The notes beneath the pieces were generated by a model. That model saw nothing but the letters and a program-made list of their open reading frames with translations. It was not told the DNA's origin and ran no database searches. Below are positions 42,521 to 50,975 of a stretch of 64,000 nt of DNA, piece by piece. Numbering within the stretch: the stretch's first letter is position 1; each line of letters begins with the position of its first letter. The translations under genes and the position numbers were made by a program. Origin of the DNA: Oscillospiraceae bacterium (GTDB lineage: Bacteria; Bacillota; Clostridia; Oscillospirales; Ruminococcaceae). The stretch lies in NCBI GenBank assembly GCA_021200775.1, contig JAJQGB010000017.1, forward strand, positions 1-64,000, read 5' to 3'.

Positions 42521-42910
42521 ATGAATATCGCTCTCATAGCTCACGACGCCAAAAAAGAACTCATGATTCAGTTCTGCACTGCATACAGCGGAATTTTGGG
42601 TAAACACAACCTCTGTGCTACCGGCACTACCGGAAAACAGGTCGCCGAAGCAACAGGTTTGAAGATTGAAAAATACCTCGCCGGTTCCCAGGGCGGTTGT
42701 CAACAGATAAGCGCAAGGATTTCCTGCAACGAAATCGACCTGCTTCTGTTCTTCAGAGACCCCATTAACCGTAAAACAAGCGAGCCGGACGAAAGAGATA
42801 TTCTCAGGCTCTGCGATGTATATAACATTCCAGTGGCAACCAATATCGCCACAGCCGATGCTTTAATCATGGCTTTAGATAGGGGAGACCTTGACTACAG
42901 AATCCCTTGA
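42521..42910 (+). CDS. mgsA: Methylglyoxal synthase family, catalytic Asp replaced by Cys
   Basis: A 129-residue MgsA-fold protein. The family makes methylglyoxal from dihydroxyacetone phosphate. NIALIAHDAKK has the first conserved His-Asp pair, CATGTTGKQVAEATGL the phosphate loop, FFRDPIN the second Asp, and IPVATNIATADALI the C-terminal motif. In E. coli the catalytic base is Asp71 in GGDQQ. Here the motif reads GSQGGCQQISARI, with Cys in that place. Activity is therefore doubtful; it may have another substrate or a binding role. Confidence 0.88.
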   Translation: MNIALIAHDAKKELMIQFCTAYSGILGKHNLCATGTTGKQVAEATGLKIEKYLAGSQGGCQQISARISCNEIDLLLFFRDPINRKTSEPDERDILRLCDVYNIPVATNIATADALIMALDRGDLDYRIP

Positions 42911-42937
42911 TAGAAGCTCGTGAAAAGGGTACGTAAC

Positions 42938-42976
42938 GACGGTAGTCGTCCTTTACCGGGCAATGCCGTCTTTTTT
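42938..42976 (+). terminator. Terminator or attenuator before hisS
   Basis: GACGG (42938-42942) pairs with CCGTC (42966-42970), followed by T6. The same bases can form two other hairpins, ACGAC-GGTA-GTCGT and CGGTA..TACCG, so it could switch. It may simply end mgsA. Confidence 0.5.
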
Positions 42977-43024
42977 ATGAAAAGTAGTTTGCGGATTTTA
43001 TTCGCAGACTGAGGAGGAAAGACT

Positions 43025-44326
43025 ATGGCACTTTCTGTGCAAAGACCAAAGGGAACCCAGGATATGGTTCCTTCCGAATCGAACAAGTGGCGCACAGTTG
43101 AGCAGGCGGCTCGTGACTGCGCCGAGAGATTCGGTTTCCGGGAGATAAGGACTCCTGCGTTTGAAGAGACCGGACTTTTCGTCCGTTCAGTCGGGGATAC
43201 CTCCGACGTCGTCACAAAGGAGATGTACACTGTCTCCTCAAAAGGCGAGCACACATTTACTCTTAAACCTGAGGGAACCGCCGGCGTCGTCAGAGCTATG
43301 CTCGAAAACGGCATCATGAACGAGGGCTTCCCGCAAAAGGTTTACTATATCACTCCCTGCTTCCGCCACGAAAAGCCTCAGGCGGGAAGATTAAGAGAAT
43401 TCCACCAGTTCGGAGTTGAGATGTTCGGCACTTCTTCACCATATGCTGACGCCGACGTCATTATGCTTGCAAGGGAAGTACTTTCGACCTGCGGAATCGA
43501 CAGCGTCAGGCTCAATATAAACTCAATCGGCTGTCCCGAGTGCCGAAAAAAGTATCAGGAAGCGCTTGTTGAGTACTTCTCGGCACGTAAAGACGACCTC
43601 TGCGAAACCTGCCAGGAGCGACTCGTCAAGAACCCGATGAGACTTCTTGACTGCAAGGTGCCTTCGTGCGCTGAAATTGCAAAAGATGCGCCTGTGATTC
43701 TAGATTATCTCTGCGACGAATGCCGGGAGCACTTTGAGAAATTACAGTCAATTTTAGATTCATATAAAATAGAGTACACCGTCAACCCGAAGATTGTCCG
43801 TGGGCTTGACTACTACACGAAAACCGTTTTCGAGTTCATCTATGACGGAATCGGGGCTCAGGGAACTGTCTGCGGCGGAGGAAGATATGACGGTCTTGTC
43901 TCTTCGTTAGGAGGACAGCCGACTCCGGCTCTCGGCTTCGGAATGGGACTTGAACGTCTGATTATGACGATGGAGGGCGAAGGAGTCGAGTTTTTAGATC
44001 CGAATACCCCCGACATCTATTTTGCTCCGATGGGTGAGAACGCTTACGGAGTCGCTTCAAAGCTCTGCCAGGAGCTGAGAACGGAAGGCTATTCAGCCGA
44101 GTTCGACATAGTCGGACGTGGTTTGAAGCCCCAGATGAGGTATGCCAACAAGGTGGGCGCCAAGTTCGTCTGTGTACTCGGTGACAACGAAATCGAAACC
44201 GGCACAGCCAAGCTCAAAAACATGCGCACCGGCGACGAAACCCCGGTAAATCTTAAAGATTTCAAGAACGGCTTTGTGCCGACGTTACTCAACGATATGT
44301 TTGAATTAGAAGGAATTGAGGGATAA
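43025..44326 (+). CDS. hisS: Histidine-tRNA ligase
   Basis: A 433-residue class II aminoacyl-tRNA synthetase. QRPKGTQDMVPSES is at the start, LKPEGTAGVVRAM marks motif 2 entry, and CFRHEKPQAGRLREFHQFGVE is motif 2. Histidine-specific motifs are VRGLDYYTKTVFEF and CGGGRYDGL, and LGFGMGLERL is motif 3. The C-terminal anticodon domain is complete. GAGGAGG precedes the ATG. It is followed by aspS after 3 bp, a common Clostridia pair. Confidence 0.97.
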   Translation: MALSVQRPKGTQDMVPSESNKWRTVEQAARDCAERFGFREIRTPAFEETGLFVRSVGDTSDVVTKEMYTVSSKGEHTFTLKPEGTAGVVRAMLENGIMNEGFPQKVYYITPCFRHEKPQAGRLREFHQFGVEMFGTSSPYADADVIMLAREVLSTCGIDSVRLNINSIGCPECRKKYQEALVEYFSARKDDLCETCQERLVKNPMRLLDCKVPSCAEIAKDAPVILDYLCDECREHFEKLQSILDSYKIEYTVNPKIVRGLDYYTKTVFEFIYDGIGAQGTVCGGGRYDGLVSSLGGQPTPALGFGMGLERLIMTMEGEGVEFLDPNTPDIYFAPMGENAYGVASKLCQELRTEGYSAEFDIVGRGLKPQMRYANKVGAKFVCVLGDNEIETGTAKLKNMRTGDETPVNLKDFKNGFVPTLLNDMFELEGIEG

Positions 44327-44329
44327 TTT

Positions 44330-46099
44330 ATGGACACCATGGGAAATATGAGAAGAACCCACTATTGCGGCGAAATTCCGCTGGAAGGCGGAGTGGGAGT
44401 CGTTGTCGGCGGGTTCGTTCAGAGAGTAAGAAACTTAGGAAATCTTATTTTCATCGACCTTAGAGACAGAACCGGTCTCGTTCAGCTTGCTTTCGGGGAC
44501 GATTCACCTAAGGACGTTTTCGAGAAGGCTGAAACCCTCCGCAACGAGTACGTCGTTATGGCGAAGGGAGTTGTCACGCCGAGAGAAAGCGTCAATAAAG
44601 ACATCAAAACCGGCGCTTATGAGATTCGTGTTAATGAACTCAAACTCCTTTCAAAGGCTCAGACGCCGCCGTTTGAGGTCTCGAACTCGGACAAAGTCAA
44701 CGACGAGCTGAAGCTGAAGTATCGCTATTTGGATTTGAGAAGCGAGAAGCTAACCAAAAACCTTATCACCCGCCACGAAATTGCAAAGATTGCAAGGGAA
44801 TATTTCTATGAAAACGGCTTCATCGAGATTGAAACCCCGATGATGATTCGTTCAACTCCTGAGGGCGCAAGGGATTATCTCGTCCCGTCGAGAGTCCATA
44901 AGGGTTCGTTCTATGCCCTTCCGCAGTCGCCGCAGATTTACAAACAGCTTCTTATGATTGCCGGAATGGACAGATATATCCAGCTCGCCAGATGCTTCAG
45001 AGACGAGGACCTCCGTGCCGACAGACAGCCGGAGTTCACCCAGATTGACCTTGAAATGTCGTTTGTAGACGTCGACGACATTCTCGAAATTACTGAAGGC
45101 TTCATGGGAAGGCTCTTCAAGGAAGTCAAGGGAGTAGACATCGAAACTCCGCTTCCGAGGCTATCATACAAGGACGCCATGAACCGCTACGGCTCCGACA
45201 AGCCGGACACCAGATTCGGTATGGAGATTCAGGACTTGTCCGAAACCGTCAAGGATTGCGAATTCCCTGTCTTTAAGAACGCTCTTGAAATGGGCGGCTC
45301 AGTACGGGCAATTGTCGTCAAGAACGGTGCCACGGTCTATACAAGAAAAGAAATCGACAAGCTCACTGAGCACGCAAAAGGCATTGGTGCCAAGGGTCTT
45401 GCCTATATAAGATGGGTTGAGGACGCCCCGAATTGCTCGTTTGCGAAGTTCCTGCATGAGGGCGAGCTTGACAATATTCTCACTGCTTTGGGCGCCGAAA
45501 AGGGCGATGTCGTCCTTATCGTTGCGGATAAAGATAAAGTTGTCCTTCCGACTCTGGGAGCTCTCAGACTCATCTGCGCAAAGAAGCTCGACATCATCCC
45601 GAAGGACAAATACAATCTCCTCTGGATTGTCGAAATGCCCTTCTTTGAGTATAACGACGAAACCGGGCACTGGGACGCCATGCACCATCCGTTCACGATG
45701 CCGCTTGACGAGTGCCTTCCGTATCTCGACACAGACCCTGCCAACGTCAGGGCTAAGTGCTATGACCTCGTTATGAACGGCGTTGAGCTCTGTTCCGGCT
45801 CGATGAGAATCACCGACCGTGAGCTTCAGGAGCACATGTTCAGAGCCTTAGGCATGACGGATGAGGAGATAGCCGCCAAATTCGGCTTCCTGGTAGACGC
45901 CTACAAGTACGGCGCCCCGCCGCACGGAGGACTCGGCATGGGTCTTGATAGGCTTGCGATGCTCCTCTGCGACGCCGACAGCCTAAGAGACGTTGTAGCC
46001 TTCCCGAAGGTTCAGAATGCCAGTGAACTGATGAGCAACTGCCCGACCGAGGTCGACGAGGAACAACTCAGAGATTTGGGACTGGCAATTACGGAATAA
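44330..46099 (+). CDS. aspS: Aspartate-tRNA ligase
   Basis: A 589-residue bacterial-type AspRS. N-terminal OB anticodon domain (GGFVQRVRNLGNLIFIDLRD), class II core with RYLDLRSEKL, ARCFRDEDLRADRQPEFTQID (motif 2) and GLGMGLDRLAMLL (motif 3). The GAD insertion of about 100 residues spans roughly 290-400. It is cotranscribed with hisS. No T-box leader was found upstream of the pair. Confidence 0.97.
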   Translation: MDTMGNMRRTHYCGEIPLEGGVGVVVGGFVQRVRNLGNLIFIDLRDRTGLVQLAFGDDSPKDVFEKAETLRNEYVVMAKGVVTPRESVNKDIKTGAYEIRVNELKLLSKAQTPPFEVSNSDKVNDELKLKYRYLDLRSEKLTKNLITRHEIAKIAREYFYENGFIEIETPMMIRSTPEGARDYLVPSRVHKGSFYALPQSPQIYKQLLMIAGMDRYIQLARCFRDEDLRADRQPEFTQIDLEMSFVDVDDILEITEGFMGRLFKEVKGVDIETPLPRLSYKDAMNRYGSDKPDTRFGMEIQDLSETVKDCEFPVFKNALEMGGSVRAIVVKNGATVYTRKEIDKLTEHAKGIGAKGLAYIRWVEDAPNCSFAKFLHEGELDNILTALGAEKGDVVLIVADKDKVVLPTLGALRLICAKKLDIIPKDKYNLLWIVEMPFFEYNDETGHWDAMHHPFTMPLDECLPYLDTDPANVRAKCYDLVMNGVELCSGSMRITDRELQEHMFRALGMTDEEIAAKFGFLVDAYKYGAPPHGGLGMGLDRLAMLLCDADSLRDVVAFPKVQNASELMSNCPTEVDEEQLRDLGLAITE

Positions 46100-46108
46100 A
46101 CAGATAAA

Positions 46109-46177
46109 TGTAGGGGCGGATATCATCCGCCCGAAACCCTGCGGATTGAATAGCGGGCGGATAATATCCGCCCCTAC
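46109..46177. repeat. 69-bp MITE-like element with 25-bp inverted ends
   Basis: The ends (46109-46133 and 46153-46177) are inverted copies with one mismatch, starting TGTAGGGGCGGATA. Each end is itself near-palindromic (GGGCGGATAT-ATCCGCCC). A 19-bp unique centre separates them. It lies between convergent aspS and the MATE gene, and supplies the TAG of the latter. Confidence 0.85.
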
Positions 46178-47532
46178 AATTCCGCTTTTTTTATTAACCG
46201 TCCAAGCACCACCGCCGCCGCAATCGCAAGGATAAATTCGGTAATCGGCTGGGCGTAGGCGAGACCATACAAGGGATAAACTGTGTTTAAGATAAACAGC
46301 GCCGGTATCTCCAAAACCACTTTTCTTGCGAGAGCAAAGCCGAGGCTGATGTGTCCCTTGCCGCACGCCTGATAGACGCCGACGCCGAGGAAATCGAAGC
46401 CTAAGAATGGAATTCCCAGGCACATTCCCCGCAGGAATCTTGTGCCATATTCAATGACCGACTCGTTATTCATAAACATCGAGATGAGCCCGGGCGCAAA
46501 CCCGAAGCAGAGAACAGCCATCACGAGAAGAACCGCAATCGTAATCTTCGCAGTGAAGTAGATGCACTCCTTCATGCGCTTGATGTTTTTGCTGGCGAAT
46601 GTATACCCGACCAGCGGCATAATTCCCTGGCTGATTCCCATGCCGATGTACATCGGAATCATGTTGATTTTGTAGGCGATGCCCATTGCGGCGACCGGTT
46701 CGGTGCCGAAGGCGGCGGTGAAGTTGTTAAGAACCGTCATTCCGGTGACGTTGAGTAAATTCTGAATCCCGGCTGGAATTCCGACAGTGAAAACTTCTTT
46801 TGCAATCGCTTTTGTCGGCTTCGCCATTCTGGGACTTATGCAGACATAGGTCTTCCCACGTCTTATGAACAGCAGGACGAAGAAATAGAGGCAGGCAAAG
46901 CAGTTCGAGATGAATGTCGCCAATCCCGCACCGGCGGCTCCCATGTTGAAGCCGAACGGGAGTATGAATATCGGGTCGAGAATTATGTTGAGGACGCACC
47001 CACTCATCGTCCCGATACTTGCGTGAAGCGTCGAGCCCTCCGCCCGGACGAAGTTCGCAAGGACTACGTTCAAAATAGCCGGAATAGCTCCGCAGGTGGT
47101 CGTATAGAAGAGATAGCTCCGTGTTGCGTCAATCGTTGTTGAATCGGCACCCAAAATTCCCATAAGCGGAGTTCTGAAGAGAGTGCAAAGAAGCGAAAAC
47201 ATCGCCGCACAGAAAAGCGCCGCATAGAACCCAAACGAGCTCGCACGCCTTACGCCGTCATAGTCCTTTCGCCCGAGACCTCTGCTCATTGCCGACCCAG
47301 CACCGACTCCGAACAGGTTATTGACGGCGTTGAACGCCAGAAGCACCGGAGCCGCCAAGGTTACGGCGGCGTTCTGAATCGGGTCGTTCAAGTACCCGAC
47401 GAAATATGTATCAGCGAGGTTATAGATGACCATAACGAGGCTCGACAGCACCGTCGGCACCGCCATAGTCAGGACGGCTTTAGGTATCGGCGTCCGCTCG
47501 AAAAGTTCTGTTTTTGCGTTTTCTTGGGGCAT
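46174..47532 (-). CDS. MATE-family efflux transporter
   Basis: A 452-residue membrane protein with 12 hydrophobic segments in two halves. The family start PIPKAVLTMAVPTVLSSLVMVIYNLADTYFVG-type segment is clear (F/Y-VG motif), with ASFGFYAALFC and the second-half repeat EVFTVGIPAGIQNLLNVTG. It probably exports cationic compounds using Na+ or H+; the substrate is not predictable. The TAG stop lies inside the inverted repeat at 46109. Confidence 0.92.
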   Translation of the reverse strand: MPQENAKTELFERTPIPKAVLTMAVPTVLSSLVMVIYNLADTYFVGYLNDPIQNAAVTLAAPVLLAFNAVNNLFGVGAGSAMSRGLGRKDYDGVRRASSFGFYAALFCAAMFSLLCTLFRTPLMGILGADSTTIDATRSYLFYTTTCGAIPAILNVVLANFVRAEGSTLHASIGTMSGCVLNIILDPIFILPFGFNMGAAGAGLATFISNCFACLYFFVLLFIRRGKTYVCISPRMAKPTKAIAKEVFTVGIPAGIQNLLNVTGMTVLNNFTAAFGTEPVAAMGIAYKINMIPMYIGMGISQGIMPLVGYTFASKNIKRMKECIYFTAKITIAVLLVMAVLCFGFAPGLISMFMNNESVIEYGTRFLRGMCLGIPFLGFDFLGVGVYQACGKGHISLGFALARKVVLEIPALFILNTVYPLYGLAYAQPITEFILAIAAAVVLGRLIKKAEL

Positions 47533-47550
47533 TTTCAGGCTTCCTTTACA

Positions 47551-48384
47551 TTATCTTCCGCAACAATGCTTATATTTTTTGCCACTTCCGCAAGGGCAAG
47601 GGTCGTTTCTGCCGACCTTCTTCGGCTTGGGAGCGAACATTTTACGAATCTCCATTGGTGTATGCCCACGGTTGCATTGCATTCTTGAATTGTTGCTGAA
47701 ATTGGTGAAGAGAAGAAGGAAGTCCTGGACATCTTTTAAAGACTTGTTTATTTCGACGTCGTAAGCTTCTTTCATAAACGCAGTAATATCATTGAAATCC
47801 TGCATATCAGTATTAACCAGCCCGGAAAGATCCCACATAGCTTCCTCAGCATCAGGTAACGCCATGCCGAAGCGATTTATGAGAAGTGCTTTGAGCTTTT
47901 CCGACTGTTCGGTATGTTCATAGAACCCAAAATCGTTGTACTGTAGAAAGACATTCTTTTTGGGTATGTAGAATGGTTTGCCTTCCTGACGCTGTTTGAC
48001 CGTCTCATAGTATGGTCTCCCATCTTCGTCGTCATCCCGAAGAAAAATCATGCTGTCGATAACTTCATATTCCATAAACGGCGTATCTCTGCCATCTATG
48101 TAAATGTCCTTCTCCCCGAGAATTCCATAGCCCTCAATCTCGTCTTTTGCAATTTCCGCAAATTTAAGAAACTCCTCCCGGGTGACTAGGTTCGGGCATT
48201 GGGAGAAAATAATCTCATAAAGCTTCTGGAGCTTTATTATGCCGTAGAGCTGCGCTGCTGAGGCAAAATATTTCCGAAGTGTCTGGGAGGTAGTGTCTTT
48301 GAGCGGAATTGCGCAATACCGCTTGTCGAGCTCGATGCGCTCTTCTTTTTCATCAGGGAAATCATAAATGTTTTCGTCTGCCAT
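47551..48384 (-). CDS. SEC-C motif protein
   Basis: A 277-residue cytoplasmic protein. A large N-terminal region without recognised family (ITFRKYF-like helices, NLVTREEFLKFAEIAKDEI) is followed by a C-terminal SEC-C zinc motif, GRNDPCPCGSGKKYKHCCG, with Cys-x-Cys and Cys-Cys ligands. SEC-C motifs occur in SecA and in many stress or chaperone-linked proteins and bind Zn and often partner proteins. The role is unknown. It lies 19 bp upstream of the MATE gene on the same strand. Confidence 0.85.
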   Translation of the reverse strand: MADENIYDFPDEKEERIELDKRYCAIPLKDTTSQTLRKYFASAAQLYGIIKLQKLYEIIFSQCPNLVTREEFLKFAEIAKDEIEGYGILGEKDIYIDGRDTPFMEYEVIDSMIFLRDDDEDGRPYYETVKQRQEGKPFYIPKKNVFLQYNDFGFYEHTEQSEKLKALLINRFGMALPDAEEAMWDLSGLVNTDMQDFNDITAFMKEAYDVEINKSLKDVQDFLLLFTNFSNNSRMQCNRGHTPMEIRKMFAPKPKKVGRNDPCPCGSGKKYKHCCGR

Positions 48385-48406
48385 AGTAAAGCTCCTTTAC
48401 AAAATA

Positions 48407-48916
48407 TTATTCGTCCGAAATTGTATACTCATAAATATAATCCCTATCCGTCTCCCTGACACGGGTGAAACCCAGTCGTTCGTGCATCTTCTGAGACGCC
48501 ACGTTCCACTTGTAGACGGTACTTCCGGTGATTTTCTTGTAGCCGAGGGACGACAGGCGGCTGATAACAATCTTCATCACCTTTGCGCCGATGCCGACAC
48601 CGCGATATTTCTCAACCCAGATTGCAATCGGCGGGTTCTCCGGCTTCACGGTGACATCTCCGACGGAAGTATATTCGCCGTTTTCGAGCACCTGAATAAA
48701 GTAAAGCTCGCCGGCACCGTCGAGGTAGCGGCACATGCTCTTTATATAACCCATGTCGGGAATCTTGTCTTCGTCGAAAATACCCTCAGAATTCTGATAG
48801 ACCACCGGGTCGTGGTAGCCTTCAAGCATTTTGTCGACATTCCAGTCAAATTTCTTAAGCCTGAGCCCCGGCTCGATTTCGATAATTTCGGGCTGGTCTA
48901 TGTTAGGGAATGGCAT
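48407..48916 (-). CDS. GNAT-family N-acetyltransferase
   Basis: A 169-residue GNAT protein. Core strands are YFIQVLENGEYTSVGDVTV and PIAIWVEKYRGVGIGAKVMKI, the latter with the acetyl-CoA loop RGVGIG. KWNVASQKMHERLGF is the terminal motif. It lies 22 bp before the SEC-C gene and probably shares its transcript. The substrate is unknown. Confidence 0.88.
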   Translation of the reverse strand: MPFPNIDQPEIIEIEPGLRLKKFDWNVDKMLEGYHDPVVYQNSEGIFDEDKIPDMGYIKSMCRYLDGAGELYFIQVLENGEYTSVGDVTVKPENPPIAIWVEKYRGVGIGAKVMKIVISRLSSLGYKKITGSTVYKWNVASQKMHERLGFTRVRETDRDYIYEYTISDE

Positions 48917-48935
48917 ATGTTTTAAGCTCCTATTT

Positions 48936-48957
48936 GAAAAAATCCCCGAATGGGGAC
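48936..48957 (-). terminator. Terminator of ssrA
   Basis: On the minus strand GTCCCC-ATTC-GGGGAT is followed by TTTTT. It lies just downstream of the mature tmRNA 3' end. Confidence 0.75.
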
Positions 48958-48969
48958 TTTCTCAGATTT

Positions 48970-49321
48970 TGGTGGAGGCGATGGGAATCGAACCCATGTC
49001 CGAAAACTCTTTGGGAGAACTTTCTACGAGTGTAGCTTATCTTTTGAGTTCCCGCTTCCATGCGCCGACAAGCAGGCTTATGGAAACAGTATCCGGTAAT
49101 TCATCCTGCGGCTACCGGAGTTACCGCAGAACGTTCACTGCTAATCGACGCCCAGACCGATGCCGCAGTACTCATCGGCAGGACGGGCTACTGTCAGGCA
49201 GCAGCCAATTCTAAACTATAATTGTCGTTTAAAATTGAAAATTTGCACAGGTTAAAGAGCTCAGTGCGTTCTCTACTCGCTTATTCGCCTTCAAAATCCC
49301 CGTCGAAACCTTTACGCCCCC
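48970..49321 (-). ncRNA. ssrA: Transfer-messenger RNA (tmRNA)
   Basis: About 352 nt. The 5' end GGGGGCGTAAAGGTTTCGAC pairs with the 3' end CGCCTCC-ACCA, with an encoded CCA, and the T arm GGTTCGATTCCC is present. The tag reading frame ends NDNYSLELAAA then TGA. The resume codon could not be fixed by eye; the usual GCA before AACGAC is absent. It rescues stalled ribosomes with SmpB, encoded just upstream on the same strand. Confidence 0.95.
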
Positions 49322-49327
49322 GTATTT

Positions 49328-49360
49328 CAATGTACAATGTAAAATGTACAATGTACAATG
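49328..49360. repeat. Heptamer repeat, 4.7 units
   Basis: Units CAATGTA, CAATGTA, AAATGTA, CAATGTA, CAATG, between smpB and ssrA. It matches the reverse complement of 5193-5220 with one mismatch over 28 bp; the variant unit sits at the same place in both. Confidence 0.8.
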
Positions 49361-49392
49361 GTCGGCAAAACCGACTAATTACAGATTCGTTT

Positions 49393-49860
49393 TTATTGAT
49401 TCCGCTCTTTGAGGACTCGCTCAATGTCTCTCTCGGTCTGGCGTTTTGCCATGTCGTCCCGCTTGTCGTAGAGCTTTTTGCCCTTGCAGAGACCGATTTC
49501 CATCTTGACACGGGAGCCCTTGTAGTAGAGCTTTAGAGGGACAATTGTCAAGCCTTCCTGACGAACCTTGTCGTAAAGCCGTCTTATTTCCGATTTGTGG
49601 ATGAGGAGCCGGCGCTCACGGCGGGGGTCCCTGTTAAAGATGTTGCCCTTTTCGTAGGGACTGATGTGCACGCCGATGGCGTAAATCTCGCCGTCCCGGA
49701 TTTCGCACCAGCTGTCTTTTAAGTTGACACCGCCCATGCGAATCGACTTGACCTCGGTGCCGACAAGCTCAATGCCGGCTTCCAAAGCCTCCAGGACAAA
49801 GTATTCGTGCCTAGCCTGCCGGTTCTCGGCAATAACTCTCTCGCCACTTGATTTAGCCAT
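49393..49860 (-). CDS. smpB: SsrA-binding protein
   Basis: A 155-residue OB-fold protein that carries tmRNA to stalled ribosomes. ENRQARHEYFVLEALEAGIEL, GTEVKSIRMGGVNLKDSW and LIHKSEIRRLYDKVRQEGLT are family hallmarks. The C-terminal basic tail (YDKRDDMAKRQTERDIERV) enters the mRNA channel. GAGGAGG precedes the ATG. It stands directly upstream of ssrA. Confidence 0.97.
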   Translation of the reverse strand: MAKSSGERVIAENRQARHEYFVLEALEAGIELVGTEVKSIRMGGVNLKDSWCEIRDGEIYAIGVHISPYEKGNIFNRDPRRERRLLIHKSEIRRLYDKVRQEGLTIVPLKLYYKGSRVKMEIGLCKGKKLYDKRDDMAKRQTERDIERVLKERNQ

Positions 49861-49884
49861 CCGTCCACCTCCTCACTCACTATC

Positions 49885-49913
49885 ATTATATATCAGTTTT
49901 GCCGAATTGTCAA
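49885..49913 (-). promoter_or_regulatory. Perfect consensus promoter of smpB-ssrA
   Basis: TTGACA (49908-49913), 17 bp, TATAAT (49885-49890) on the minus strand, with both hexamers matching consensus. Confidence 0.8.
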
Positions 49914-49961
49914 CGGGTTATGCATAGGAGACTTTTCTGACTCTTCCGAAGGAGTTTCACG

Positions 49962-50963
49962 CTAAGATAGTGTTTGCCTTATTGCAGTTGCGACTTCAAA
50001 TGCCAGATTTATAGGGACTGCATTGCCAATCATTTTGTATGCGTTATTTGTATCACTGTAGATGAACTGAAATGAGTCCGGAAATCCTTGAACACGGGCA
50101 ACTTCTCTTATAGTCATCCTCCTATAGAGATTTTCCTTGCCCGGCACAAAACGACAGTCGTCTTTGCCGTACTTCACCATTTTCGGTGCTTGCGGGTGAA
50201 GCTGGCACTGTCTGCCGGATGCCTGAACTGTAAATGCTTGCTCATCCCATGACTTAACCCGATTTCTGCTCATAAAGATAGGAGAATAGGCACCGACAAA
50301 GTATTCATTGTTGTTAATTGCCGCAGGGTTATGCTGATTATTTTTAAGAGCAGGTACTGCTGCTTTTTGCAAATCCCAAATAGTATCACGGAGGGTGATT
50401 TTGTCGCAGTCTTTCTCAGTAGACCCTTTCGGAAAAGCAAAATCTACGTTCAAGTCTTTTCTGAATCCTATGTAGAAGACACGCTTTCTTTCTTGTGCAA
50501 CGCCGTAATCTTTGGCGTTTACCAAAGTAAGAGAAACATTGTAACCTGCTTCGTCAAACATCTTTAATATGTTTTTAACAGCTTCGTTGTGTCTATTGGC
50601 AAGCATTCCACTGACATTTTCCGCCAAAAAGAATTTTGGCATAAATTCTTTCAATATCCGGATATAGTCATAAAACAGTTGACCTCTGGAATCTTCAATT
50701 CCTCGAAGAGCACCGGCTTCAGACCAGGATTGACATGGTGGTCCACCTATAATACCGTCGACTTCTTCCGTTAAAAACGGAGTAATGTCATCTCTTGTAA
50801 TCTGTCTTATATCGCCTTCGATGAGGTGAGTATTTACATGATTGACTTTGAAAGTTTCGTAGATTGTAGGGTCGTATTCATTGGCAACAGGAATGGAAAA
50901 CCCGGCTTTTTCAAAGCCAAGATCCAAGCCGCCACACCCGCTGAACAAGCTTATTACATTCAT
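49962..50963 (-). CDS. DNA cytosine-5 methyltransferase, probably GGCC-specific
   Basis: A 333-residue C5 methyltransferase. SAM motif [15 protein letters not shown] (I), catalytic [12 protein letters not shown] (IV), ENVSGML (VI), a target recognition region around [18 protein letters not shown], and GNAVPINLA (X). With the NgoPII-like nuclease encoded 12 bp upstream it forms a type II restriction-modification system. GGCC is inferred from the nuclease family and the M.HaeIII-like TRD. AT content is higher than in neighbours, which fits horizontal transfer. Confidence 0.93.
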   Translation of the reverse strand: MNVISLFSGCGGLDLGFEKAGFSIPVANEYDPTIYETFKVNHVNTHLIEGDIRQITRDDITPFLTEEVDGIIGGPPCQSWSEAGALRGIEDSRGQLFYDYIRILKEFMPKFFLAENVSGMLANRHNEAVKNILKMFDEAGYNVSLTLVNAKDYGVAQERKRVFYIGFRKDLNVDFAFPKGSTEKDCDKITLRDTIWDLQKAAVPALKNNQHNPAAINNNEYFVGAYSPIFMSRNRVKSWDEQAFTVQASGRQCQLHPQAPKMVKYGKDDCRFVPGKENLYRRMTIREVARVQGFPDSFQFIYSDTNNAYKMIGNAVPINLAFEVATAIRQTLS

Positions 50964-50975
50964 TTCAAAACGTCC

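Noticed and set aside
42911-43024. T-box riboswitch before hisS-aspS
   Set aside because: The leader is about 110 bp and lacks the conserved T-box sequence; only a small hairpin set and a T run are present.
46109-46177. Inverted repeat considered as an insertion-sequence remnant with transposase
   Set aside because: Only 69 bp, no coding capacity; no transposase or integrase gene was seen anywhere in the window.
48970-49035. tRNA-like 3' end with encoded CCA considered as a tRNA gene
   Set aside because: The matching 5' end (GGGGGCGTAAAGG) lies about 350 nt away, with a tag frame between, and smpB is adjacent: it is tmRNA.
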